DNA of 64,000 nucleotides from Burkholderia cepacia ATCC 25416 (GTDB taxonomy: Bacteria > Pseudomonadota > Gammaproteobacteria > Burkholderiales > Burkholderiaceae), in NCBI RefSeq assembly GCF_001411495.1, contig NZ_CP012983.1:682001-746000 (forward strand), in the 5' to 3' direction. This document shows positions 1 through 9,234 of this stretch, in pieces; within the stretch, counting starts at the first letter, position 1, and each line of letters begins with the position of its first letter. The translations under genes were made by a program, and so were the position numbers. The notes under the pieces were generated by a model that worked only from the letters and a program-made list of their open reading frames with translations, was not told the origin of the DNA and made no database searches.

Positions 1-250
1 CCGCGGGCGACGCCAGCGCGGCAACGTCATCGATCGCGCCGAAGCGGACCCGCGCCGCGTGGAGGTCGACGAGGCCGACGATCGCGTCGTCGTCGACGTC
101 GCCCGCGAGCAGCGTGTCGGGCAGCACCAGCAGGTCGCGCTGCGCGAGCGGGCCGTGGCGCGCGAACCGTACCTCGATGCCGTGTCGTTGCGCGAGCGTG
201 CGGGCCAGCCGGGTCAGGTGGAGCGCGCGCGCATCGTCGTCCCGGTCCAT
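1..250 (-). CDS. Partial protein downstream of a MoxR-type ATPase (3' end outside window)
   Basis: A reading frame opens with ATG at 250 and runs off the left edge, so about 83 N-terminal residues are visible (it begins MDRDDDARALHLTRLARTLA). It starts 4 bp after the stop of the AAA+ ATPase gene, so the two are almost certainly one transcript. MoxR/CobS-like ATPases are usually encoded beside a von Willebrand factor A or CobT-like protein that they act on, and this would be the natural candidate. No VWA metal site lies in the visible part, so that role is inferred from position only. Confidence 0.55.
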   Translation of the reverse strand, partial: MDRDDDARALHLTRLARTLAQRHGIEVRFARHGPLAQRDLLVLPDTLLAGDVDDDAIVGLVDLHAARVRFGAIDDVAALASPA

Positions 251-254
251 CGCG

Positions 255-1457
255 TCAGGCCCCGACGTCGATGTAGTGGCGAATGATGCTGCGGATCAGG
301 TCGGCGTCTTCCGCGCCGACTTTCGCATAGATCGTCGGGCCGGCGGCCGCTTCGGGATCGCCGGTGCGCAGCATCAGGTCGGCCCAGTCGATCAGGCGCC
401 GCGTCGAGAACGCGCTGGCCAGATCCTCGCGGACGAACGCGGCGCGGCAGTCCGCCGCGATCGCCGCGAGCGTGCCGGCCATCGCCTCGGTCATGGCCGC
501 GCCGAACGTGCGCTGCAGCACGCGCGCCTCGTCGGACGGCGGCAGGTAGTCGAGGCGGTACACGCGCCAGCGGTCGAGAAACGCCTCGTTCATCACGTTG
601 GCGCCCTGGTACAGGTGGCGGAACTGCCCCATCGCGCCCGCCGCGTTGGCGGTCGCGAACAGCCGGAACGACGGATGCGGGACGACGATCTCGTTGCCTT
701 TCTCCTTCAGCAACAGGCGTCCCGCCGGTTCGAGCACGGCGGTGAGCACCGCGAGGATGGCCGGTTCCGCGAAGTCGATCTCGTCGACGATGAGCCACAG
801 CCCTTCGCGCATCGCGGTCGGCAGCACGCCGTCGACCCAGCGGGTCTCGCCGCCCTTGACGGTCCAGAACCCGACGAAATCGCCGACCGTCGTCTGCCCG
901 TTCATGTTCGAGCGCAGCACGCCGTGGCCGGCTAGCGCGGCGGCCTGCTCGATCAGGCTCGTCTTGCCGGTGCCGGTGTGGCCGATCAACAGGATGCGCC
1001 GGTTCTCGACGATGTCTTCCAGCACGTCCGTCGCGCGCGCGGTGAACAGGTAGGCGGGGTTCCGGGGCGGCACGAGCGGCCCGCCCGGGCCGCGCGGCAT
1101 CGGCACGCCGCCCACCTGCACGACGTGCGCCGCATCGCCGGTGGCCGCCGGCCGCGATGCGTGCGCGTGTCGGAGGTCCTGCATGAACCGGTCGCGATGC
1201 ACGGGGGCCGCATGGTCGCCCGTTTCGCGCCGGACGTAACCTTCCTGGATCCACTTGTGCAGCTTCGCATCGAGGTTGTCCGCGTCGACGACCGTATCGA
1301 CCGACGTGCTGCCGTCGGGACGATGATGCTGGATGCGGTACATGTGCGCGCGTTCGGAGCGGCTGACGATCCATTGCCCGGCGGACGGGTCCGCCAGTTG
1401 CCGATAGACGCCGAGTACCGACGGGGCGGAGGGAGTGGGGTCAACGGGTGCGTTCAT
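255..1457 (-). CDS. MoxR/CobS-like AAA+ ATPase
   Basis: A 400-residue ATPase of the AAA_5 (dynein-related, MoxR/CobS/NorQ) class. Residues 1-130 form a poorly conserved N-terminal region. The P-loop GHTGTGKT is at about 159-166, Walker B LIVDEID at about 222-228, and a sensor-type FATANAAG motif at about 266-273. Relatives remodel partner proteins or insert metals and cofactors, working with a VWA-domain protein; the next gene on this strand, cut by the window edge, is the likely partner. The ATG at 1457 gives the full domain. The substrate cannot be told from the sequence. Confidence 0.8.
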   Translation of the reverse strand: MNAPVDPTPSAPSVLGVYRQLADPSAGQWIVSRSERAHMYRIQHHRPDGSTSVDTVVDADNLDAKLHKWIQEGYVRRETGDHAAPVHRDRFMQDLRHAHASRPAATGDAAHVVQVGGVPMPRGPGGPLVPPRNPAYLFTARATDVLEDIVENRRILLIGHTGTGKTSLIEQAAALAGHGVLRSNMNGQTTVGDFVGFWTVKGGETRWVDGVLPTAMREGLWLIVDEIDFAEPAILAVLTAVLEPAGRLLLKEKGNEIVVPHPSFRLFATANAAGAMGQFRHLYQGANVMNEAFLDRWRVYRLDYLPPSDEARVLQRTFGAAMTEAMAGTLAAIAADCRAAFVREDLASAFSTRRLIDWADLMLRTGDPEAAAGPTIYAKVGAEDADLIRSIIRHYIDVGA

Positions 1458-1971
1458 GGTGGCGAGCGAGAGTGGGCGGCCGGCGCTTCATGCCTTCGAT
1501 GCGTCGCGACGATTGTATATTTTTGCCGCGAAGGGCGACATGCGCGCGGGAATCGTTTCGTTTCCTTTCGTTTCGATGCGGCGCGGTGTGTAGCAGGCGG
1601 CGCGTCGGCCTGCCGTCATCACGTGATGGCCAGGTGTAATGCGCCGCAGCATGATCTTTCGGCACCCTCGCCACGGAATCGAACCGCTTTTACTGTGCCG
1701 ATCCGTCTGCAACGCCGCGACGTGTTGCAGTCCGTCGGCAACCTCCATGCGCGTCATCGTCGCTCGACACCTCGCCTGACACCGACCTCCGGTGCGTTCG
1801 ACAAATCCAACCCGTCATGTCGGATCGTGGGCCGTCACGCCTTGATCAACAGGGTGGAATTTCAGTACCGTAGCAGGCTTGATCGCCAGGCTCCCATCGC
1901 GCCTCCCCGGGTAGCCCGGCGTGACATCCAACCATGCGCCGGTCGTCGAATCCGGCGAAGGAGTGTTGAAC
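1458..1971. other. Intergenic region between divergent genes
   Basis: About 510 bp between the divergently transcribed AAA+ ATPase and GNAT genes. It must hold both promoters. No convincing ORF, RNA gene or strong hairpin was seen in it. Confidence 0.5.
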
Positions 1972-2496
1972 GTGACGGTGACAGGAACGGACGAGCGGGT
2001 GATCCGACGTGCCAGCGCGCTGGATGCGCCGGCCGTGCTGGGGATCTTCGATGAAGTGATTGCGTGGTTCGTCGATATCGGCAACGACGGGCAATGGGGG
2101 CGCGAGCCCTGGTCGACGCAACCGAAGCGGATTGCGCTCGTGACGGAAGCCTGTGCGCTGCCCGACGCGTGGGTGGCGGAATCGCCCGACGGCCGCATCC
2201 TGGGCGCCTTGATCCTGGGCGAATCGATGCCCTACGTGCCGCCCGCGACCGAGCCGGAAATCTACGTGAGGGTGCTGGTTGCGTCGCGCGATGCGCGGGC
2301 GCGCGGTGTCGGCCGGCGGCTCATGGCCTTTGCGGATGAGCGCGCCCGGGCTGCCGGGGTGCAGCGCTTGCGGGTGGATTGCTATGGGGGCGGGACCGGC
2401 GCGCTGGTGCGCTTCTACGAGTCCTGCGGGTATGAGCGGCTGTCGACCTTCGACGTGGACGGGTGGCCGGGGCAGTTGTTGGGGCGCAATCTGTAA
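1972..2496 (+). CDS. GNAT family N-acetyltransferase
   Basis: A GNAT-fold acetyltransferase of about 174 residues that would move an acetyl group from acetyl-CoA to an amine. The acetyl-CoA binding segment reads VRVLVASRDARARGVGRRLM (motif A, R-G-V-G-R pattern). The C-terminal FYESCGYERLSTF is the usual motif B region. The GTG at 1972 is preferred because GAAGGAG lies 8 bp upstream; an in-frame GTG at 1921 would add 17 residues but has no good ribosome site. It stands alone on the + strand. The substrate is not predictable. Confidence 0.8.
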   Translation: MTVTGTDERVIRRASALDAPAVLGIFDEVIAWFVDIGNDGQWGREPWSTQPKRIALVTEACALPDAWVAESPDGRILGALILGESMPYVPPATEPEIYVRVLVASRDARARGVGRRLMAFADERARAAGVQRLRVDCYGGGTGALVRFYESCGYERLSTFDVDGWPGQLLGRNL

Positions 2497-2704
2497 CGGT
2501 GCGGGTCAGCCGCTTCGCATGCGACGCATCAGCCGACGCTCGATGCGCCGCCGGTGAAAAGGCTGCGGTACCGGTCGGCAGTGTAGCTTTGCCGAATCCG
2601 CCACGTGGTATTCGCCCGTTTCCGCGCGGCGTGATGTGGACGGGTGGCCGATTCCGCTTTGCCGCCCCCGGTTTCCAGTGTGATGACGGTTTGAACGCGC
2701 GTGC

Positions 2705-2728
2705 CGGTCAGCCGGTCAGCCGGTCAGC
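2705..2728. repeat. Three tandem copies of the 8-bp unit CGGTCAGC
   Basis: Three perfect head-to-tail copies of CGGTCAGC at 2705-2712, 2713-2720 and 2721-2728. The array covers the stop codon (2724-2726, minus strand) of the downstream ATP-grasp gene. Gain or loss of a unit would alter only the non-coding tail or the last codons. Confidence 0.85.
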
Positions 2729-3953
2729 CGGAAACGGCCGGTGGTGCGACAGACGCCCGGTGGGCCGACGAGCCGGGATGCGCGGGCGTCTCGTGCACAT
2801 CGTGCGCAACCGGCAGCGCAACCCGCACATAAAGAAACGCACGCCGCTCGCGATCGGGCAACACCTGCGGCCCGTAGCTGATCGTGACCGTGCCGTCGCG
2901 GATCTCGCCCGCCTGCGCGAAACGCCATGCGCCGGGGTCGCTGTCGAGCAGGAATTCGGCGCGCGCATACGCGAGCGGTTCGAACCGCTCGGGAATCGCG
3001 ACCGGGCGCCCGTCGAGCTTGTCGAGCAACGCTTCGGCCACGTCGAAGCCGTAGCCGTCGCGCACGATGTCGCAGATGAAGCTGCCGGCGATGCGCGGAT
3101 TCAGTTCGATCACGTGCGGCACGCCGTCGTGCACGATGCAGTCCAGGTGCACCGGCCCCCATGTCAGCCCGGCGGCCGCCGTTGCGCGCGTACCGACGTC
3201 GATCAGCGCGCGCAGCGTCGGCGTGTCGAGATCGAGTTCGGACGTATAGCCGCGTTCGAGAAAGCCGGCGCCATGCCGCTTCAGCTTGCGCATCGCGCCG
3301 ACATAGCGCCCGTCGAAATACTCGACGCAGTATTCGCTGCCGCCCAGGAATTCCTCGATCACGATGCGCTCGGTCGCAAGCGCCTGTGCATCGGCTCGAG
3401 CGGCGGCTTGCGCGGCGGCGAGCGCGTCGAGTTGAGCGCGCACTTCGGCGATGTCCTCGCAGCGCCGCACGCCGTCGCTCGCCGAGCCTTCCGACGGCTT
3501 GACGACGACCGGGAAACGCAGCGGAGCGGCCGCGGCTGCGAGTGCCGCCGGTGCGGCCAGCGTGCCCGTGACGAATTGCGCGGCCGGGATGCCGTGCGCG
3601 GCGAGCAGTGCCTTCTGGTTCGACTTCGACACCGCGTGCGCGACGTGGCGCGCATCGGGGCCGGGCAGGCCGAGCGCGTAGGCGACCGATGCGGCGGTGC
3701 GCGCATAGGTGTCGTGCGCGGTCGTCACGCGCAGCGTGTCGATCTCGTCCGGATAACGCGCGCGCAGCCAGCCGGCGAGCAGTGCGGCATCGGGTTCGAG
3801 ATTGACCGTCTCGACGCCGTCCGGAAAGACGCCGTCCAGACTGTGACCGGGCGCGGTGATGACGGTCACGGCCGCCTGGCGGGCGAGCGCGCCGCGCACG
3901 AGCGCGAGGCTGCTGCCGGTGGCGCGTGCGCCGATCACGATGAGTCGCTTCAT
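2724..3953 (-). CDS. ATP-grasp domain carboxylate-amine ligase (first of two)
   Basis: A 409-residue ATP-grasp protein. An N-terminal Rossmann-like preATP domain (residues 1-110) precedes the ATP-grasp fold. Nucleotide-binding motifs are the lysine and Gly/Ser-rich loop VVKPSEGSASDGV, the adenine-contacting VIEEFLGGSEYCVE, and the metal-binding LDCIV and VIELNPRIAGS. Family members join a carboxylate to an amine through an acyl-phosphate; the BacD-like L-amino-acid ligases have a comparable layout. It lies 42 bp downstream of the permease gene, probably co-transcribed. The protein is clearly different from the second ATP-grasp in this block. Ligase activity is family knowledge; the substrates are unknown. 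Confidence 0.8.
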   Translation of the reverse strand: MKRLIVIGARATGSSLALVRGALARQAAVTVITAPGHSLDGVFPDGVETVNLEPDAALLAGWLRARYPDEIDTLRVTTAHDTYARTAASVAYALGLPGPDARHVAHAVSKSNQKALLAAHGIPAAQFVTGTLAAPAALAAAAAPLRFPVVVKPSEGSASDGVRRCEDIAEVRAQLDALAAAQAAARADAQALATERIVIEEFLGGSEYCVEYFDGRYVGAMRKLKRHGAGFLERGYTSELDLDTPTLRALIDVGTRATAAAGLTWGPVHLDCIVHDGVPHVIELNPRIAGSFICDIVRDGYGFDVAEALLDKLDGRPVAIPERFEPLAYARAEFLLDSDPGAWRFAQAGEIRDGTVTISYGPQVLPDRERRAFLYVRVALPVAHDVHETPAHPGSSAHRASVAPPAVSG

Positions 3954-3995
3954 GCTGGATCCTTGATCGGTGAAGAAGGGGGCATTGCGTGCCGG

Positions 3996-4940
3996 TCAAC
4001 GTGCGCGCCGGCGCAGGCGCTGTGCCTCGAGGCGCGGCAGCAGATGCTGGACGACGCGCGGGAGCGTGTAGATCGGCAGCTGCGCGCACGTGAACACGAG
4101 CGCCATGGTGGGCGTCGCGGCGAGCCCGAGCGCGGCCCACATCAGGCCGACGTTGCGATTGGCGACGATCAGCGCGACATTGAGCCGTGTGCGGACGTCG
4201 CCGGGCGTGAGCCCGTACGCGATGATCTGGAAGCCCGCGTTGACGGCGAACGCGAGTGCGATGGCCGTCAACGCGCGGTGCGGCGCGTCGATGATCGATT
4301 GCTGCATGCCGGCCATCGTGCCGAGCGCGAACACCAGCAGCGCGGCGACGACGGTCGCATCGATCGGCGTCGCATAGCGGTCGAGCCGGGACCCCGCGAA
4401 CCGCCGCACGAGCAGCGCAACGCCCTCGGCGCTGCCGATCAGCAGCGCGAGCCGCAACGCGAGATTCAACGGCGAGATCGACACGGCCGCATCGTGGCTG
4501 AACCAGGCCGTCAGCAGCGGCGCGGTGAGCGGGACGAACACCATCGACGCGAGGGTCGCGACGAGCGCGACGCTGGCGTCGAGCGACAGCATCCGCGCGA
4601 TCGTCGACGTGCCGCTCGACGGCGGCGCGCAGTACGCGATCACGAGCGCGACCACCCAGTCGTACGGCATGCCGGCGAGCCGCGCGGCGATGCCGAGCGC
4701 GACAGGGCACGCGATCATCGTCGCGGCGGGCAGCAGCAGCGACACGGCCGGCCGCCGCGCGACCGCGCGCACGGCGCTCGGCTCGACGCGCAGCAGCGTA
4801 CCGAGCACGAACAGGAACACGGTGACGGACATCAGCGGCCGCGCGAGGTCCGCGAGCGGCGGCACCAGCAGCCCGAGGCCGACGCCGCCCGCGAGCACCG
4901 TCGGGCCGCGCCGCACCAGCGCGGCAATCAGCGTGCGCAC
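3996..4940 (-). CDS. Bile acid:sodium symporter-like (BASS-type) permease
   Basis: A 314-residue, very hydrophobic protein with roughly nine to ten membrane segments. The stretches AYCAPPSSGTSTIARMLSLD and ANRNVGLMWAALG resemble the discontinuous-helix signatures of the BASS fold. Members move organic anions, keto acids or amino-acid-like solutes across the inner membrane. The start is GTG at 4940. It is transcribed divergently from the LysR gene at 5108, with 167 bp between, the usual arrangement for LysR control, and lies just before the first ATP-grasp gene. The direction of transport is unknown. Confidence 0.7.
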   Translation of the reverse strand: MRTLIAALVRRGPTVLAGGVGLGLLVPPLADLARPLMSVTVFLFVLGTLLRVEPSAVRAVARRPAVSLLLPAATMIACPVALGIAARLAGMPYDWVVALVIAYCAPPSSGTSTIARMLSLDASVALVATLASMVFVPLTAPLLTAWFSHDAAVSISPLNLALRLALLIGSAEGVALLVRRFAGSRLDRYATPIDATVVAALLVFALGTMAGMQQSIIDAPHRALTAIALAFAVNAGFQIIAYGLTPGDVRTRLNVALIVANRNVGLMWAALGLAATPTMALVFTCAQLPIYTLPRVVQHLLPRLEAQRLRRRAR

Positions 4941-5107
4941 GGGGGCGCCTCGGGCCGGTGGTGAACGGCGGCGAAGCCGGGGCAGGCGGCGGAGGGCATG
5001 CGGTTTCCTCGAAAGGGGGCGGGCCGGTACGGGATATCCGTCAGGCTATTCCCGATTATTGGCGAAGTAAAATGATATAAACTGCATCGGTAACAAGAGA
5101 TAGTGAT

Positions 5108-5983
5108 ATGAACATTCCTCTGCTCGAAACCTTCCGGGCCGTCGTTCAGGAAGGCAGCGCGCTGCGCGCGGCCGAACGGATCGGCTGCACGCAGTCGAAC
5201 GTCACCGCGCGCCTGCGCCAGCTCGAGGAGTCGCTCGACGCGCCGCTGTTCGACCGGCACGGCAAGCGGCTGGTGCTGAACGACGCGGGGCGCCGGCTGA
5301 TTCCGTATTGCGACCGCATCCTGCGCCTCGTCGACGAAGCGACGCAGGTGGTGCGCGAGACGCCGGTCGCGCGCAGCTTCCGGCTCGGTTCGATGGAAAG
5401 CACGGCGGCCACGCGGCTGCCGGCGCTCGCCGCCGCGTTGAAGGCGCACGATCCGGCGCTCGGCCTCACGGTGCAGATCGGCAGCGAGCCGGATCTGGCC
5501 GACGCGCTACTGCGCGGCCGGATCGACGCCGCACTGACCGCGCGCGCGGTCGTCCGGCCCGGGTTGCGCTACGAGCCGGCGTTCGCCGAAGAGATGGTGC
5601 TGGTGAGCGCGGCCACCGTCACGCGCCGGCAGGTACTGGCCGACAACACGGTACGGCTGCTCGCGTTTCACGACGGCTGCCCGTATCGCGCGGTCGCGGA
5701 GCACTGGCTGAAGGCGCGCGGCATCGCGATCGGGTCGGTGGCGTCGTTCGGCACGTTCGGCGCGATCCTCGGCTGCGTGGCGGCCGGCATGGGCGTCGCG
5801 ATCCTGCCGAAGCGGATCACGACCGAGCACGTGGCGCGCAAGGAGCTGCGGACGCACGCGTTCGACGATCTCGACAACGTGACGACCTATCTCGTCACGC
5901 CCGAAGAAGCGCCCGCGCTGCCCGAGCTCGACGCATTGCGCGCGGTGCTCGGCCGGCAGTCGGGCGCGCTGCTCGCGCGTTAG
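5108..5983 (+). CDS. LysR family transcriptional regulator
   Basis: A 291-residue LysR-type regulator. The winged helix-turn-helix is at residues 1-60 (ALRAAERIGCTQSNVTARLR recognition region). A periplasmic-binding-protein-like effector domain follows from about 90 to 285. It is divergent from the permease and ATP-grasp genes. The intergenic stretch contains TTA-N9-TAA at 5056-5070, a possible LysR half-site pair (T-N11-A type), shown only by pattern. It probably controls the flanking biosynthesis/transport genes in response to a small molecule. The effector is unknown. Confidence 0.88.
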   Translation: MNIPLLETFRAVVQEGSALRAAERIGCTQSNVTARLRQLEESLDAPLFDRHGKRLVLNDAGRRLIPYCDRILRLVDEATQVVRETPVARSFRLGSMESTAATRLPALAAALKAHDPALGLTVQIGSEPDLADALLRGRIDAALTARAVVRPGLRYEPAFAEEMVLVSAATVTRRQVLADNTVRLLAFHDGCPYRAVAEHWLKARGIAIGSVASFGTFGAILGCVAAGMGVAILPKRITTEHVARKELRTHAFDDLDNVTTYLVTPEEAPALPELDALRAVLGRQSGALLAR

Positions 5984-6044
5984 CGGAGCACAACGCAAGC
6001 GCACCGCACCGCATGCGCGGCGCCGATCGCACCACGCGGAGACA

Positions 6045-7313
6045 CTAGGCCGACTCGACCGCCCGTTCGTCCGCGAAGAAATCGGCCTCGATCTCGCGGA
6101 TGCGCCGGCAATCCTCGAGCAGGCGCTCGAACGTCGGGCTGTAGAGGCCGACCGTGCCGAGCGCCGTCTGCAGGTCGGTCGTCACGCGCAGCGTGTCGCC
6201 CACCTTGGCCCATTGCTTGAGCCCGACGAACGACGGCAGCGCCTGGATCGCCTGCCAGGTGAAGTCTTGCCGGAGCACGCCGTTGCGCGACGACAGCAGC
6301 AGCACGTGTCCGCAGTAACCGCGGAAATCCGTCGGCGCGGCGGCTTCGCCGAACAGCCGCTCCGGATGCAGCACGGCCTCGACGGCGGCCGATACATGGT
6401 TCTCGCCGCTGACCGCGCTCGTCAGCCGCGGATCGAGGCTGCCGTGCAGCCGCGCGTTCAGCTCGACGATCGTCGGGCCGTCGGCCGTATCGAACAGTTC
6501 GAGATGGGTCGGCCCGAAGCGGACTTCCAGCGCGTCGAGCACGTCGGCCGCGTAGTCGAGCAGCGGCGCGTAACGCGGGTCGGCGTGATTCAGCACCAGC
6601 ATCTTGTCGAGCCGCGGTGCATGTGTGCGGTCGCGGTGCACTTCCCACAGGCTGACCACCCGATGGCGGCCTTCGAAGGACACCGAATCGACGATGTATT
6701 CCTGCCCCTCCGAATAGCTCTGGATCACGATGTCGTCGTTCGGCTGGTTGTAGAGCGAGCGGGTGGCGAGCACGTCGCGTGCGGCGGCCTCGACCTGGTC
6801 GAGTGTCCGGCAGATCTTCACGCCGGCCACGCCCGCGCTGCGGGCCGGCTTCACCACGAGCGGCAGCCTGCCGTGAGCGCGGGCCCATTCGAGCGTGGCG
6901 TCGACCGACGTGCTGTGGAAGTGGGCCGGTGCGCGCAGGCCGGCCTGCCGGATGCGCTCGTTCATCGCGTACTTGTCGCGGCGCGCGGCCGAGGTTGCGA
7001 GCGGATTGCGGTACGGCACGTCGAGCCGCTCGGCCAGCGTGTCGGCCAGTTCCAGCGCCGCGTCGAGGCCGTGCAGCACCGCGCCGATCCGCAGGTCGGC
7101 CAGCTGCGCGAGCGTCGCGTCAAGGTCGCCGCGATGCTGGACCTGGCGGATGTAGTCGGACGGGACGAACTGGTTCCGGTAGATCTCCGGCAGGTCGGGG
7201 TCGCTGATCACGTGCGCGCAACGGATGCCGTAGGCGCGAAACGCGGGCGCCAGATAGGCGGCTGTCGACGCGCCGTCGACGATCAGGACGGTATCGATGA
7301 AACGATGCGGCAT
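6045..7313 (-). CDS. ATP-grasp domain ligase (second of two)
   Basis: A 422-residue ATP-grasp enzyme with a preATP domain (1-120), the lysine loop LVVKPARSAGVAGVKI, the segment IVIQSYSEGQEYIVD, and the metal-binding THLELF and IVELNARLHGS. A C-terminal extension of about 120 residues covers a possible acceptor-substrate lid. It resembles amino-acid ligases that build dipeptide-like compounds. The start ATG at 7313 has AGCGAGGA just upstream. The MFS exporter gene ends 51 bp upstream on the same strand, so the two probably form one operon. Two divergent ligases in one block suggest two successive amide-forming steps; this is inference. Confidence 0.8.
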   Translation of the reverse strand: MPHRFIDTVLIVDGASTAAYLAPAFRAYGIRCAHVISDPDLPEIYRNQFVPSDYIRQVQHRGDLDATLAQLADLRIGAVLHGLDAALELADTLAERLDVPYRNPLATSAARRDKYAMNERIRQAGLRAPAHFHSTSVDATLEWARAHGRLPLVVKPARSAGVAGVKICRTLDQVEAAARDVLATRSLYNQPNDDIVIQSYSEGQEYIVDSVSFEGRHRVVSLWEVHRDRTHAPRLDKMLVLNHADPRYAPLLDYAADVLDALEVRFGPTHLELFDTADGPTIVELNARLHGSLDPRLTSAVSGENHVSAAVEAVLHPERLFGEAAAPTDFRGYCGHVLLLSSRNGVLRQDFTWQAIQALPSFVGLKQWAKVGDTLRVTTDLQTALGTVGLYSPTFERLLEDCRRIREIEADFFADERAVESA

Positions 7314-7364
7314 GGATTCCTCGCTGGGCTGTGGGATCGGTTGAAGGAGGCGGCCGGTGCGGGC

Positions 7365-8798
7365 TCAGGCCCGCGTGCCGGGTTCGGGCGCATCGCCGGG
7401 CCAGCGTACGGCCAGCACGATGCAGACGGCCACGAGCACGGCCGCGACGGCGAATGCGCGTGCCGCGCCGGCCACGATCGCGGCGCCCTGGCCCGCGACC
7501 AGCGCGCCGAGCGCCGCGACGCCAACCGCTGCGCCCACCTGGCGCGCGGTATTGAGGATCGCCGACGCGGTGGCCGAGCGGCCGGCCTCGACGCTGCCGA
7601 GCAGCGTCGACGTCAGCGCGGGAATCGCGATGCCACCGCCGATCGCCATTGCCGCGAGCCCCGGCGCGAGCAGCGCATACGGGGTATGCGCGCCGAGCGT
7701 CCGCCACAGCCACACGTAGCCCGCGAGCGACACGACGAGCCCGACGATGACGGTCGCACGGAATCCGTGGCGCACGGCGAGGCGCGCGCTCGCGATGTTG
7801 GCGAGCATGATGATCGTGAGCGGCGCGAGTGCGAGCCCCGACTCGGTCGCGGTGAAGCCGCGCGCATTCTGGAAATAGAGGCTCAGCGAGAAAATCAGCC
7901 CGTAGAACGCGGCATTCGTGATCGCGCCGATCGCGAGCACGCCCGGCACGCGCGCGATCCGGAAGAACGCGAGCTGCAGCATCGGCGCGGCCACGCGGCG
8001 CTCGATCGCGACGAACAGCGCGCCGAGCGCGACCGACGCGGCCAGCGCACCGGCCGCATACGGATCGCCCGGCCCCTGCGCGCCGGCCCGGATGATCCCG
8101 CCTGTCAGCAGCGCGAGCACGAGCACCGCGACGAGCTGGCCTGCCGGATCGAACAGCCGCGTGCGTGCGGCGGCCGAATCCCGTACATGGCGCACCGTGA
8201 GCCACAACCCGGCCGCGCAGATCGGCAGATTGATGAAGAAGATCGCACGCCAGCCGAGCGAATCGATCAGCAGCCCGCCGAGCGTCGGCCCGGCCGCGCT
8301 GATCGCGCCGCCGGTCGCGCTCCACCACGCGACGGCCCTTACGCGCGCGGCGGCATCGTTCGCGCACGCATGCGTGATGAGCGCGAGCGACGTGGGCAGG
8401 ATCATCGCGGCGCCGACGCCCTGCGCGACCCGCGCGGCGATCAGGGCGGCCAGCGACGGCGCGAGCGCGCAGCCGAGCGATGCCAGCAGGAACAGCGCGA
8501 GGCCGTAGGCGAACAGCCGGCGGCTGCCGAAGCGGTCGGCCAGCGTGCCGGACGTCAGCAGCAGCGCGGCGAACGACAGCGTGTACGCATCGACGATCCA
8601 CTGCAGCCCGTGGACGCTCGATCCGAATGAATGGCCGAGGCTCGGAATCGCGACGTTGACGACGGTCACGTCGAGCTGAACGATCGCGAAGCCGAGGCTC
8701 GCGGCCGCGACGGTCGGGAAGATCGCGCGCAGCGACGTGCGATGCGGCGGTGCGATGGCGGCCGGCGCGCCGCCGAGCGCCGGAGCGCGATCGCTCAT
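7365..8798 (-). CDS. MFS transporter, DHA2 (14-helix) family
   Basis: A 477-residue major facilitator protein with about 14 membrane segments. The motif A region reads GTLADRFGSRRLF, and motif C-like glycine/proline-rich antiporter segments follow (SAAGPTLGGLLID). DHA2 members are proton-driven exporters of drugs and secondary metabolites. The start at 8798 has GGAGGC upstream. It lies directly upstream of the second ATP-grasp gene and is divergent from the oxygenase, so export of the product made by this block is the simplest reading. Confidence 0.85.
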   Translation of the reverse strand: MSDRAPALGGAPAAIAPPHRTSLRAIFPTVAAASLGFAIVQLDVTVVNVAIPSLGHSFGSSVHGLQWIVDAYTLSFAALLLTSGTLADRFGSRRLFAYGLALFLLASLGCALAPSLAALIAARVAQGVGAAMILPTSLALITHACANDAAARVRAVAWWSATGGAISAAGPTLGGLLIDSLGWRAIFFINLPICAAGLWLTVRHVRDSAAARTRLFDPAGQLVAVLVLALLTGGIIRAGAQGPGDPYAAGALAASVALGALFVAIERRVAAPMLQLAFFRIARVPGVLAIGAITNAAFYGLIFSLSLYFQNARGFTATESGLALAPLTIIMLANIASARLAVRHGFRATVIVGLVVSLAGYVWLWRTLGAHTPYALLAPGLAAMAIGGGIAIPALTSTLLGSVEAGRSATASAILNTARQVGAAVGVAALGALVAGQGAAIVAGAARAFAVAAVLVAVCIVLAVRWPGDAPEPGTRA

Positions 8799-9234
8799 TG
8801 CGGCCTCCGTGCCGGGTGGCGCGCAAGGCAGGACGCGGGCAGGGTCACGTCGTGACCGGACGAACGGCGCAGCAGGCGGAATCGGGTCATCGGGCAGATT
8901 TCCGTAGGGCGGAGGAAGGGCGCCGGCTGCCGATCGACGGCCGGCCGCATCGTCGAATCCGACAGAAAACTAGCATCGACCTGCTAACGAATACAAATAA
9001 TAACCAGCGATTTTTTAACCACTTTTCGTGTTAAGGCGTGGTGCGATCGACGCTGCCTGACGCCGCCGGGATTGCTGAACTTATATCGAAAATTTTTGTT
9101 TGCAATCGACTTAATATCATTTCGCAATGCAATGTCGGTCTCCTAGTCTTGTCGAGCGCTGCGCCCCGAGGACGGCAACGCGCGGCGGCAGTGCCATGCC
9201 GCTCTTCGAACCCCGATCTTTATACGAGAGACCT
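8799..9234. promoter_or_regulatory. Divergent promoter region with an inverted repeat
   Basis: About 435 bp between the exporter and oxygenase genes. The part from 8985 to 9130 is clearly AT-rich against a GC-rich background. At 9015-9034 lies TTAAC-N10-GTTAA, a 20-bp inverted repeat that could be an operator for the divergent genes. No ORF is supported here. Confidence 0.35.

Noticed and set aside
2463..4964. 833-codon open frame on + strand
   Set aside because: Opposite-strand shadow of the ATP-grasp and permease genes; Arg/Gly-rich with no domain.
6213..8630. 805-codon open frame on + strand
   Set aside because: Shadow of the second ATP-grasp and MFS genes; low-complexity Arg/Asp composition typical of antisense frames in GC-rich DNA.
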